This document shows, in pieces, positions 17,837 to 26,900 of a stretch of DNA of 64,000 nt (position 1 is the first letter of the stretch; the number at the start of each line of letters is the position of its first letter). The position numbers were made by a program, and so were the translations under genes. This DNA comes from Clostridium sp. 26_21. Its GTDB lineage: Bacteria > Bacillota > Clostridia > TANB77 > CAG-508. The stretch covers positions 1 through 64,000 of the forward strand of contig MNRO01000009.1 of NCBI GenBank assembly GCA_001915995.1, read 5' to 3'. The notes under the pieces were generated by a model, which was not told the origin of the DNA, did not search any database, and saw only the letters and a program-made list of their open reading frames with translations.

Positions 17837-19591
17837 ATGAAAGCAATAGAAATAAGAAATAAATATTTAAACTTTTTTAAAAAACATGGACATGTTGTAA
17901 TACCATCAGCACCATTAATACCAGAAAATGATCCATCAGTATTATTTACAACAGCTGGAATGCAACCATTAGTACCATATCTATTAGGAGAACCACATCC
18001 GGCAGGAACAAGACTTACAGATTATCAAAAATGTGTAAGAACAAATGATATTGATGAAGTTGGAGATAATAGACATTTAACATATTTTGAAATGCTAGGA
18101 AATTGGTCATTAGGAGATTATTTTAAAGAAGAATCAATCCAAATGAGTTATGATTTCTTAACAAAAGAATTAGGAATACCAGTTGAAAAATTATCAGTAA
18201 CATGTTTTGCTGGAGATGAAGACTGTGCAAGAGATGAAGTAACAGCATCATGTTGGAAAAAGGCAGGAATTCCAGAAGAAAGAATATATTATTTTGGAAA
18301 AGATGACAACTGGTGGATAGCAGGTGAAACAGGACCATGTGGACCAGATACAGAAATGTTTTATGATACAGGAAAGCCAAAATGTTCACCAGAATGTAAT
18401 CCATCATGTGGATGTGGTAAATATGTTGAAATTTGGAATAATGTATTTATGGAATTCTATAAAGATGAAAATGGTAAATATTCAAAACTAAAACAACACA
18501 ATGTTGATACAGGTTTAGGATTAGAAAGAATGACAATGTTATTAGAAGGAAAAGAAACACCATTTGAAACAGAATTATTTGCACCAATTATGGATAAACT
18601 AGTTGAACTACAAAAAGTAGATAATATAGCAAGTAGAAGAATTGTAGCAGAACATTTACGTTCAAGTATGATGATAATATGTGATGGTGGAAGACCAAGT
18701 AATGTTGACAGAGGATATATATTAAGAAGATTAATTCGTAGAATGGTAAGACATATGAATAAACTTCAAATATCATTAGATGAATTATCAACACTAATAG
18801 ATATAAATGTTGAGAATTTAAAAGAAATGTATCCAGCACTTGAAGCAAATAAAGAAATAATAAAAAATGTAATCTTAGAAGAAAAAGATAAATTTGTAAA
18901 AACACTTGAAAAAGGTGAAAAAGAATTTGCAAAAGAAGTTGGACAAGTTAAAGAACAAGGTGAAAACATAGTACCAGGTAAAGTTGTATTTAGATTATAT
19001 GATACTTATGGATTTCCACCAGAAGTTACAGAAGAACTAGCTACAGAAAATGGAATGAAAATAGATAAAGAAGGATTTGATAAACTATTCAAAGAACATC
19101 AAGAAAAATCAAGAGCTGGTTCAGAACAAAAATTCAAAGGTGGATTAGCATCAACAGGAGAAATGGAAACAAAATATCATACTGCAACACATTTATTAAA
19201 TGCAGCATTAAAACAAGTATTAGGCTCACATGTACATCAAAGAGGAAGTAATATAACAGCTGAAAGAATGAGATTTGACTTTTCACATCCAGCAAAAATG
19301 ACAGATGAAGAAAAACAAAAAACAGAAGATTTAGTAAATGAATGGATAAAAGAAGCAATTCCAGTAGAACATTTAGAAATGAAAAAAGATGATGCAATAA
19401 AAATGGGAGCAGAAGCAATGTTTATTGAGAAATATGGTGATATAGTTTCTGTTTATAAAATAGGTGATGTTTCAATTGAATTATGTGGAGGACCTCATGT
19501 TTCTAATACATCTGAATTAGGACACTTCAAAATAAAGAAAGAAGAATCAAGTTCTTCAGGAATTAGAAGAATTAAGGCTATATTAGATTAA
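17837..19591 (+). CDS. alaS: Alanine-tRNA ligase lacking the C-terminal C-Ala domain
   Basis: Charges tRNA-Ala. Only 584 aa long, against roughly 870 for usual bacterial AlaRS. The class II aminoacylation core (residues 1-240), the tRNA-binding middle and the editing domain are present. Editing zinc ligands are intact: HTATH (H448, H452) and CGGPH (C550, H554). The protein stops right after the editing domain (RRIKAILD), so the coiled coil and C-Ala domain are absent at a domain boundary, without a visible frameshift remnant. After GPCGPDTEMFYD there is a cysteine cluster, C183-x3-C187-x3-C191-x-C193, not found in standard bacterial AlaRS and possibly metal-binding. It has a single-gene promoter; RBS is AGGAG. 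Confidence 0.93.
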   Translation: MKAIEIRNKYLNFFKKHGHVVIPSAPLIPENDPSVLFTTAGMQPLVPYLLGEPHPAGTRLTDYQKCVRTNDIDEVGDNRHLTYFEMLGNWSLGDYFKEESIQMSYDFLTKELGIPVEKLSVTCFAGDEDCARDEVTASCWKKAGIPEERIYYFGKDDNWWIAGETGPCGPDTEMFYDTGKPKCSPECNPSCGCGKYVEIWNNVFMEFYKDENGKYSKLKQHNVDTGLGLERMTMLLEGKETPFETELFAPIMDKLVELQKVDNIASRRIVAEHLRSSMMIICDGGRPSNVDRGYILRRLIRRMVRHMNKLQISLDELSTLIDINVENLKEMYPALEANKEIIKNVILEEKDKFVKTLEKGEKEFAKEVGQVKEQGENIVPGKVVFRLYDTYGFPPEVTEELATENGMKIDKEGFDKLFKEHQEKSRAGSEQKFKGGLASTGEMETKYHTATHLLNAALKQVLGSHVHQRGSNITAERMRFDFSHPAKMTDEEKQKTEDLVNEWIKEAIPVEHLEMKKDDAIKMGAEAMFIEKYGDIVSVYKIGDVSIELCGGPHVSNTSELGHFKIKKEESSSSGIRRIKAILD

Positions 19592-19600
19592 ATAAATATA

Positions 19601-19693
19601 TATTTTGAAAATATAACCATTTCATAGCAAAAATATAGCTAGGGTCATACCTACAGGTCTTTGCTTTATTCAATAGTTATATTTTTCAAAATA
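19601..19693. repeat. Long hairpin element between alaS and the HIT gene
   Basis: The arms TATTTTGAAAATATAAC (19601-19617) and its complement at 19676-19693 pair over 17 bp with one bulge. They enclose a nested hairpin, AGCAAA (19626-19631) with TTTGCT (19660-19665), and inside that TAGG/CCTA (19640-19643, 19650-19653). There is no terminator-like T run after it. It could be a structured leader RNA of the HIT gene, an RNA-processing site, or a small inverted-repeat element. No known riboswitch consensus was matched. Confidence 0.5.
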
Positions 19694-19720
19694 ATAAAAT
19701 TTAATTAGAAGGAGATTAAT

Positions 19721-20068
19721 ATGGAGGAAAATTGTTTATTTTGCAAAATTATAAAAGGAGAAATACCATCAAGTAAAATATATGAAGATGAAGATGTATT
19801 AGCATTTAAAGATATAAATCCAGCAGCACCAATACATGTATTAGTAATACCAAAAAAACATATAACATCACTTGCAACAATGGAAGATGGGGATGAAAAA
19901 GTAATTTCAAAAATATATAAAGTTATTAATGAAATTGCGGAAAAACAAGGATTTAAAGAAAAAGGATATAGAGTAATTGTAAATTGTGGTGAAGATGGTG
20001 GACAAGAAGTAGGACATTTACATTTCCATTTATTAGCAGGGAAAAAACTTGGAGAAAAAATAGTATAA
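19721..20068 (+). CDS. HIT family protein (histidine triad nucleotide hydrolase)
   Basis: A 115-aa histidine-triad protein, HinT-like, which hydrolyses nucleoside phosphoramidates and related adenylates. The triad HLHFHLLAG (H99, H101, H103) is complete. The N-terminus CLFCKIIKGEIPS and the central motif HVLVIPKKHI are typical. GAAGGAG lies 6 bases before the ATG. Its placement behind alaS is notable because HinT enzymes can hydrolyse aminoacyl-adenylates, but the hairpin between the genes leaves co-transcription open. Confidence 0.93.
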   Translation: MEENCLFCKIIKGEIPSSKIYEDEDVLAFKDINPAAPIHVLVIPKKHITSLATMEDGDEKVISKIYKVINEIAEKQGFKEKGYRVIVNCGEDGGQEVGHLHFHLLAGKKLGEKIV

Positions 20069-20171
20069 ATTTGCTAAAATAACTATCTTTTTTTTAGAAA
20101 ATATGATATAATTAAAATAGGGTTTATTGAGATTTCCAAAATATAAATTATTATTGAAAGGGATGGTAATT

Positions 20172-20882
20172 ATGAATAGTAAATATAGTACTTTTTTAAC
20201 AATCTTATTAGTAGTTATAATAATAGCAATTGTTGGAATAATAGGATTTTTAGGATATAAATTTATATCAAGTGAAAATAGTAAAAAACAAGCAGAAGAT
20301 TTTGCAGATTCATGGACTGAAATAAAAAAAGACGATAAAAAAGATGAAACAAGTTCAACAGTAACAGATACAACAATTGATGTAACAGAACCAGAAATAA
20401 CAGATTCTACGAAAACAGAATCAACAGCAACTTCAACATCTGAAAAAAAATATAATAACTTTTTAGTAGCAGGAACAATAGAAATTCCAAGAACAGGTTA
20501 CAAAGGACCAATAATATCATTTTCTGAATATTCAAAATCATCATTAGAAACAGCTGTATGTGTAGTATATTCAACAACAGGAGAAGAGAGTACACCTGGA
20601 AGTGGTATAAATAAAGTAGGAAATACAACAATAGCAGGTCATAATTATAGAAATGGTAACTTTTTCTCAAATAACAAAAAGATAAATGTTGGTGACAAAA
20701 TATATATTACAGATTTAGATGGGAAGAGAATGACATATACTGTATATAATAAATATGAAACAGATGATACAGATGCAGATTATATGACAAGAGATACACA
20801 AGGGGCAGTTGAAATTTCATTAACAACATGTACAGATGACAGTAAACAACGTTTAATAATTTGGGCAAAAGCAGATGCATAA
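20172..20882 (+). CDS. Sortase (class D/E-like transpeptidase)
   Basis: A 236-aa extracytoplasmic transpeptidase that anchors proteins to the cell wall. It has a single N-terminal transmembrane helix (about residues 7-32), a Thr/Ser-rich stalk to about residue 95, and then the sortase barrel. Catalytic His157 (AGHNYR), Cys220 (SLTTC) and Arg227 are present; the first position of the TLxTC motif is Ser. The start is ATG 20172, after AAAGGGA. No LPxTG-type substrate is visible in this window. It is monocistronic with its own terminator. Confidence 0.88.
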   Translation: MNSKYSTFLTILLVVIIIAIVGIIGFLGYKFISSENSKKQAEDFADSWTEIKKDDKKDETSSTVTDTTIDVTEPEITDSTKTESTATSTSEKKYNNFLVAGTIEIPRTGYKGPIISFSEYSKSSLETAVCVVYSTTGEESTPGSGINKVGNTTIAGHNYRNGNFFSNNKKINVGDKIYITDLDGKRMTYTVYNKYETDDTDADYMTRDTQGAVEISLTTCTDDSKQRLIIWAKADA

Positions 20883-20894
20883 AATAATAAGTAA

Positions 20895-20927
20895 AATAAG
20901 ATAGAAAAAATTCTATCTTATTTTTTT
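20895..20927 (+). terminator. Terminator of the sortase gene
   Basis: 12-bp arms AATAAGATAGAA/TTCTATCTTATT with an AAAA loop and a TTTTTTT tail. Confidence 0.92.
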
Positions 20928-21001
20928 GTACTAATATAGAATTTTTTTATTAACAATGATATAATCAAAAAGAAATTATACATTAGGAGGAAATTATAAA
21001 C

Positions 21002-23002
21002 ATGGATAAAAAACAAGCAAAAGAAAGAATAGAAGAACTTAGAAAAAAAACAGAATATTATGCGAAAAAATATTATGATGATGATAACCCAGAAATAACT
21101 GATTTTGAATATGATATGATGATGTTAGAATTAAGAACATTAGAAAGTCAAAATCCAGAATTTATAACAAAAGATTCATTAACACAAAAAGTAGGTGGAC
21201 ATGTAAAAGAAGGATTTGCTAAGGTAGAACATGAAGTACCACTTCAAAGCTTACAAGATGTATTTAATTTTGAAGAAATTGAAGCATTTGATGAAAGAGT
21301 AAAAAAAGTAGCAAGTGAAAATGGAATAGATGAAGTAAAATATGTTGTTGAAACAAAAATAGATGGTTTATCATCAGCATTAGAATATAAAGATGGAAAA
21401 CTTGTAAGAGGAGCAACTAGAGGAAATGGACTGGTTGGAGAAGATGTAACTGAAAACTTAAAAACCATAAAAACAATACCTCAAGAATTACCAGAAAAAA
21501 TAAATATAATTGTTAGGGGAGAAGTATTTATATCTAAAAAAGAATTTGAAAAAATGAATCAAGAAAGAGAAGAAAATGAAGAAGAATTATTTGCAAATGC
21601 AAGAAATGCAGCAGCAGGTTCATTAAGACAATTAGATAGTAATATAACCAAAAAAAGACCATTAAATATTTATATATTTAATGTTCAAAAAATAGAAGGA
21701 AAAGAATTTAATTCACACTTTGAAGAATTGGAATATTTAGAAAAATTAGGATTTAATGTAAATCCTGTTCGTATACCATGTTCAAATATTGAAGAAGTAA
21801 AAAAAGCAATAAATAAAATAGGAGAAGATAGAGAAAATTTAACATTTGGAATAGATGGGGCAGTTGTTAAAGTAGATAATCTAAAATTAAGAACAATTTT
21901 AGGAACAACATCCAAAGTTCCAAAATGGGCAATTGCATATAAATATCCACCAGAACAAAAAGAAACAATTTTAAAAGATATAGAATTTCAAGTAGGAAGA
22001 ACAGGAGTAATAACACCACTTGCAATATTAGAACCAGTAAGAGTTGCTGGATCACTTATATCTAAAACAACATTACACAATGAAGATTTTGTTAAAGAAA
22101 AAGGATTAAAAATAGGTGATAGAGTTATAATACAAAAAGCAGGTGATGTAATACCAGAAATAGTACGAGCAGTTGTAGAAAAAAGAGATGGAACAGAAAA
22201 AGAATTTGTCATGCCAACACATTGCCCAGTATGTGGTGCAGAAACAGTAAGAGAAGAAGGAGAGTCTGCAGTAAGATGTACAGGAATAGAATGTCCAGCA
22301 AAATTATATAGAAATTTAGTGCATTTCGTATCAAGAGAAGCAATGAATATAGATGGACTAGGTGAAAATATTATAGGAATATTACTTGAAAAGAAAATGA
22401 TTTCAAATATTGCAGATATATATGATTTGAAATTTGAAGATATAGCATCATTAAAGAAAAATGGCAAAAAGTTCGCTCAAAATCTAATAGATAGTATAAA
22501 TATAAGCAAGCAAAATGATTTATATAGATTAATAACAGCATTGGGTATAAGGCATGTAGGAGTAAAAGCTGCTAAAGTATTAGCAAAAACATATGAAAAT
22601 ATGGATAATTTAGCAAATGCATCAATTGAAGATTTAAGTCAAGTAGATGAAGTTGGATCAATTGTAGCAAATAGCATAAATGAATTTTTCTCTCAAGAAC
22701 AAACAAAAGACTTGTTGAAAAGATTAAAAAATGCAGGTGTAAACATGGAAAGACAAAAAGAAGAAAATGAAGATGACAGATTTGCAGGAAAAACTTTTGT
22801 ATTAACAGGTTCACTTGAAAAATATTCAAGAGAAGAAGCATCAAATATTATAGAAAAATTTGGAGGAAAAACATCAAGTTCTGTATCTAAAAAAACAACT
22901 TATTTATTGGCAGGAGAAGATGCAGGAAGTAAACTTACAAAAGCACAAAGTTTAGGAGTACAAATTATTAGTGAAAATGAATTTGAAGAAATGTGTAAAT
23001 AA
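21002..23002 (+). CDS. ligA: NAD-dependent DNA ligase LigA
   Basis: Seals nicks in replication and repair using NAD+. It is 666 aa with all domains in order: the Ia domain, the adenylation domain with Lys119 in TKIDG, the OB fold, a four-Cys zinc finger (CPVCGAE...CTGIECPAK), helix-hairpin-helix repeats, and a C-terminal BRCT domain (FAGKTFVLTGSLEKYSREEA). AGGAGG lies 11 bases before the ATG. It leads into an 84-aa unknown gene 15 bases downstream. Confidence 0.97.
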   Translation: MDKKQAKERIEELRKKTEYYAKKYYDDDNPEITDFEYDMMMLELRTLESQNPEFITKDSLTQKVGGHVKEGFAKVEHEVPLQSLQDVFNFEEIEAFDERVKKVASENGIDEVKYVVETKIDGLSSALEYKDGKLVRGATRGNGLVGEDVTENLKTIKTIPQELPEKINIIVRGEVFISKKEFEKMNQEREENEEELFANARNAAAGSLRQLDSNITKKRPLNIYIFNVQKIEGKEFNSHFEELEYLEKLGFNVNPVRIPCSNIEEVKKAINKIGEDRENLTFGIDGAVVKVDNLKLRTILGTTSKVPKWAIAYKYPPEQKETILKDIEFQVGRTGVITPLAILEPVRVAGSLISKTTLHNEDFVKEKGLKIGDRVIIQKAGDVIPEIVRAVVEKRDGTEKEFVMPTHCPVCGAETVREEGESAVRCTGIECPAKLYRNLVHFVSREAMNIDGLGENIIGILLEKKMISNIADIYDLKFEDIASLKKNGKKFAQNLIDSINISKQNDLYRLITALGIRHVGVKAAKVLAKTYENMDNLANASIEDLSQVDEVGSIVANSINEFFSQEQTKDLLKRLKNAGVNMERQKEENEDDRFAGKTFVLTGSLEKYSREEASNIIEKFGGKTSSSVSKKTTYLLAGEDAGSKLTKAQSLGVQIISENEFEEMCK

Positions 23003-23017
23003 CAAGGAGGAAAATTA

Positions 23018-23272
23018 GTGGAAAATTATACATTTGAGGATATGTGGTTAGATTTAAAAAATGGGTATCAAATTTATTATACATATGTACGAAATCGATA
23101 TGTATTATTTAGAACTGCCAAAAATTGCTATACACAAAAATTGTTGTCAGATGACCCTAAAAATCCACAACCTAAAATGACAATGCTTACATTAAAAAGA
23201 GTAAAAGAAATATTCCCACATATGGAAGACATTGAATATAAAGTTGGAATACTGGATGAATTTAACTCGTAA
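23018..23272 (+). CDS. 84-aa protein of unknown function downstream of ligA
   Basis: Starts at GTG 23018, 7 bases after AAGGAGG. The 84 residues are rich in Tyr and aromatic residues (GYQIYYTYVRNRYVLFRTAKNC in two parts), with no membrane segment or signal peptide. No family is recognised. The terminator right after the stop and the short gap behind ligA imply that both are on one transcript. A small DNA- or protein-binding role is possible but unsupported. Confidence 0.65.
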   Translation: MENYTFEDMWLDLKNGYQIYYTYVRNRYVLFRTAKNCYTQKLLSDDPKNPQPKMTMLTLKRVKEIFPHMEDIEYKVGILDEFNS

Positions 23273-23279
23273 AAACATT

Positions 23280-23327
23280 AATAAGAATTTCTATGTGATG
23301 AAAATTATATAGAAATTCTTATTTTTT
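23280..23327 (+). terminator. Terminator of the ligA operon
   Basis: 15-bp perfect arms (23280-23294 and 23309-23323) with a 14-nt loop, followed by TTTTC. Confidence 0.88.
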
Positions 23328-23368
23328 CTATAAATAAAACTTAAATTTAATAAAAAGTTTGAAATATG

Positions 23369-23396
23369 TGAACCAAATAATGTAGAAAAACATCTA
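23369..23396 (+). promoter_or_regulatory. Putative ECF-type promoter of the sigma/A2M operon
   Basis: TGAACC (23369-23374), a 16-nt spacer, and CATCTA (23391-23396). This resembles extracytoplasmic-function sigma promoters of the TGAAAC-N16-CGTC type, with one mismatch in each box. It lies 30 bases before the sigma-factor ATG, as expected for autoregulation. No TTGACA/TATAAT pair was found in its place. Confidence 0.5.
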
Positions 23397-23426
23397 AAGA
23401 GTATAAAGATATAGAAGGGAGAAAAT

Positions 23427-23957
23427 ATGGATACCGAAAAAGTAGAAAAAGCCAGGAATGGCAATGTAGATGAAATTGGTAATCTTTTAATGGAAAATAT
23501 GAAATCTATGTATAGAGTAGCATTCAGTATTTTAAAAACAGAAGAAGAAATATCTGATGCAATTTCAAATACAACAGTAATTGTTTTTGAAAAAATACAT
23601 ACATTGAAAAATGCAGAATTTTTTAAAACATGGCTTATTAGAATTTTAATTAATGAATGTAATAAAATTCATAGACAAAACAAAAAAATTATATATTTAG
23701 AAAATTACAATCAAACAGATTTAGTTTATAATGATAAATATGATGATTTTGGAATAAGACAAGCCATAAAAAAATTAGATGAAGATTTAAAAACAATGGT
23801 TATATTATACTATTTTGAAGATTTTAACATAAAAGAGATTTCAGAAATTCAAAAATTACCAGAAGGAACAGTAAAATCAAGATTATCAAGAGCAAGAAAA
23901 AAATTAGAAAGTATTTTCTTAGATGAAAATACAAGAAAGGAGGATTTGAATGGATAG
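23427..23957 (+). CDS. ECF (sigma-70 family) RNA polymerase sigma factor
   Basis: A 176-aa group IV sigma factor. Region 2 spans about residues 10-80 (MYRVAFSILKTEEEISDA...TWLIRILINECNKIHR). Region 4 spans about 110-165 with the helix-turn-helix LPEGTVKSRLSRARKKL. There is no region 1 or 3. It should direct transcription of an envelope-response regulon when its anti-sigma factor is inactivated. Its last 8 bases overlap the start of the large A2M protein, so the two are translationally coupled, the usual layout for sigma/anti-sigma pairs. AAGGGAG precedes the ATG. Confidence 0.93.
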   Translation: MDTEKVEKARNGNVDEIGNLLMENMKSMYRVAFSILKTEEEISDAISNTTVIVFEKIHTLKNAEFFKTWLIRILINECNKIHRQNKKIIYLENYNQTDLVYNDKYDDFGIRQAIKKLDEDLKTMVILYYFEDFNIKEISEIQKLPEGTVKSRLSRARKKLESIFLDENTRKEDLNG

Positions 23958-26900
23958 AGATGATGAAATAGATAAAATATTAAAGCAAAAATTTGAAAAT
24001 AAAATTTTACCTTCCACAGAATTTGAAAATAATATGAAAAAAATAATAAATGAACAAAAAAGTGAAAAGAATAAGAAGTATAAAAAGATAATAACTATTA
24101 CATCTATTGCAGCAGTATTTGTGATTATATTCGCATTAGGAATGAATTTTATGAAATTTGATTCTACTCAAATTCAAACAATATCAATAACCAAAATAGA
24201 ACCAACGAAAATATCTGATCAAATTTTATCAGAAGATTCAGAATTTATAATATATACAGATAAAAATGCAAATATAGAAAGTGTAAAGAAAAGTTTGTAT
24301 ATAGAACCAGCATTAGAATATTCTATAGAAAAAACAGGTAAAGATGGACAATATAAATTAAAATTTAAACAAAATATACCAGATAATACAATTTTAAAAT
24401 TACAATATGTAAAAGATAAAATAACAAAAGATAGTTGGGCATATCAAACATCAAACAAATTAAGTGTAACAAATACATATCCAACAAATAGAGCAGATAG
24501 GGTGTTAACAAGTTCTAATATAGAAATTGAAATGTCTTATTCAAATATAGAAAATTTTGAAAAATATGTTCAAATAGTACCAGAAGTTGAAGGAACATGG
24601 GAACAAAAAGGAAAAGTTTACAGATTTATACCAAGTAATGGATTAGTAGACCAAACTCAATATACTGTAACAGTAAAAAAAGGCTTAAAAATATATGATC
24701 AAGAATTAGAAGATAATTATACATTTTCGTTTAGTGTAAATAATGATACAGGAATTACAGAAACATATGAAAATATATCAAATTCAATTGATAATATAAA
24801 TACTTATAATTCAAATGAAAATATATCATTATATTATCAAACAAATGGAAATATTGAAATTACAAATGTTGAAATTGGCAAATTTGATAGTTCAGATAGT
24901 TTTATAGAATATTTACAAACTAAAGATTATTCAAAAGCAACAGATTTACAAAAAGTAGATTTTAATTTAATAGAAAATGGAATAAAATTACCAAGAACAT
25001 TACAAGATGGATATTATGTTGCAATAATAAAAAATAAAAATGGTTCAGAATTATTTAATACTCCAATTCAAATAAATAATTTGAATGCATATGTTACAAA
25101 TACAGAAAATGACATTCTTATATGGGTAGCAGATGAAAACGGAATTGCTTCAAATATTAATGTAAAATATGAAAGCGAAGAAAAAGTAACAAATTTAGAA
25201 GGAATTGCAAAATTTACTTCTGATAAAACAGAAACAACAAAATATTTGAAAATTGGTAATACAGAAAACAAGTTAATTGTAGGTGTATATAATTATAATA
25301 AAGAATTATATTATTCAAATTCTTATATTTATACAGATAGAACATTATATAAAAGTACAGATACAATAAATATATGGGGATTTGTTCCAAAAGCAATATA
25401 TGGTAATGATTTACAAGATGAGTTTTATATATCATTTAATGGTGAAAGCAAAGAAAAAATAAATGTTGGAAAAGATGGAAATTATAATTATAAAATAGAA
25501 TTACAAAATCATTATGATGTAGAATATGCAATGATTTCATTATACTATAAAGATAAAGAAATTGCAGGAAGATATGTAACAATTGAAAATTATGAGCTTC
25601 AAAATTATACATATGAAATCATAGCAAATAAGAATTATGTGTATAATAATGAAAAATATGATTTTGATGTTAAAGTAACACATATAACAGGACTTGTTGT
25701 ACCAAATAAAAAAGTTCTTGTAAGATTTAATGGACAAGAATTACTTGAAAAAACAGATGAAAATGGTATTGCACATTTTTCAGTAGATATAGAAAAAGAT
25801 GATGAAAAAACATATATAACAACATATATGTATATGGAAGTATATAATGGAGATTTAGAAGAATATAATGATACAGCTACAACAAAAGATGTAGAATTAA
25901 TTTATAGAGATATATATACAACAGTTAATAATACAGGAAGTAATTATGAATTAAGTGCATATAAATTACAAAAAGATAAAGAAATGGAAGTAAGTTATGA
26001 TCTAAAAGAATTATATGATGGTGAATATAATACAACAGTTGAGATAGACTTAAAAGAAAGTAGAAGTGAAAAGAAAATTGTAGGATATGAACTTGATAAA
26101 TATACAAAAACAAATAAACCAGTATATGATTATGTAATAACAGAAAATACACAAAAAATTACTGAAATAAACATGCAAAATGGCAAAATGAATTATGATA
26201 TAAATTCTTTAAAAATGAAAGATAATACAGAAATTTATAGTTATACATATACTTTAATATTCAAATTACAAGATAGAAGTGGAAAAGAAATAGAAATTAA
26301 AGAAATCATATATAGAGATGAAAAAGATGTAGAATTAGGATATTCATATGGATTTTTCTCAAATTTGGGAAAATTAGCATATAAACAAAAAATTTCACAA
26401 TACTATGATGTATTTAGATATTTCTTAAAGGCAGATGTGACAAACTTCAATATAGGAGATTCAGCTAAATTTACATTATCTGAAAGTATAGCAAATAAAG
26501 GAAATCAAGAAATAGATAATAATGGAAAATTATTATTAATATCAGCACAAGGAAATATTTTAACTACAAAGATAACAGATAAGAGTGAAATTGAATACAA
26601 ATTTGAAGAAAAAGATTTTCCTGGATGTAAAATAACATCAGCATATTACTATAATGGTAAATTTTATAGAATGCCAATATATTATTATGATTTTAATGAA
26701 GAAACAAAAAAAGTTGATATAGATATAAAATCAGATAAAACAGAATATAAACCTGGTGATGAAGTAAATTTAACAATAAAAACAACAAATAATAATAAAC
26801 CTATAAAGACATTTGTAAATATAAGTGTTGTTAATGAAGCAGTATTTGCAGTACAAGAAGATTCAACAGAAATACTTTCATCAATATACAAAGATCCAGA

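Noticed and set aside
19601..19693. Known riboswitch upstream of the HIT gene
   Set aside because: No conserved core of the riboswitch classes I could recall is present, so it is listed only as an unassigned hairpin element.
17837..19720. AlaRS shortened by a frameshift, with the missing domain downstream
   Set aside because: Bases 19592-19720 contain only the hairpin element and the HIT leader; no coiled-coil or C-Ala coding sequence remains in any frame.
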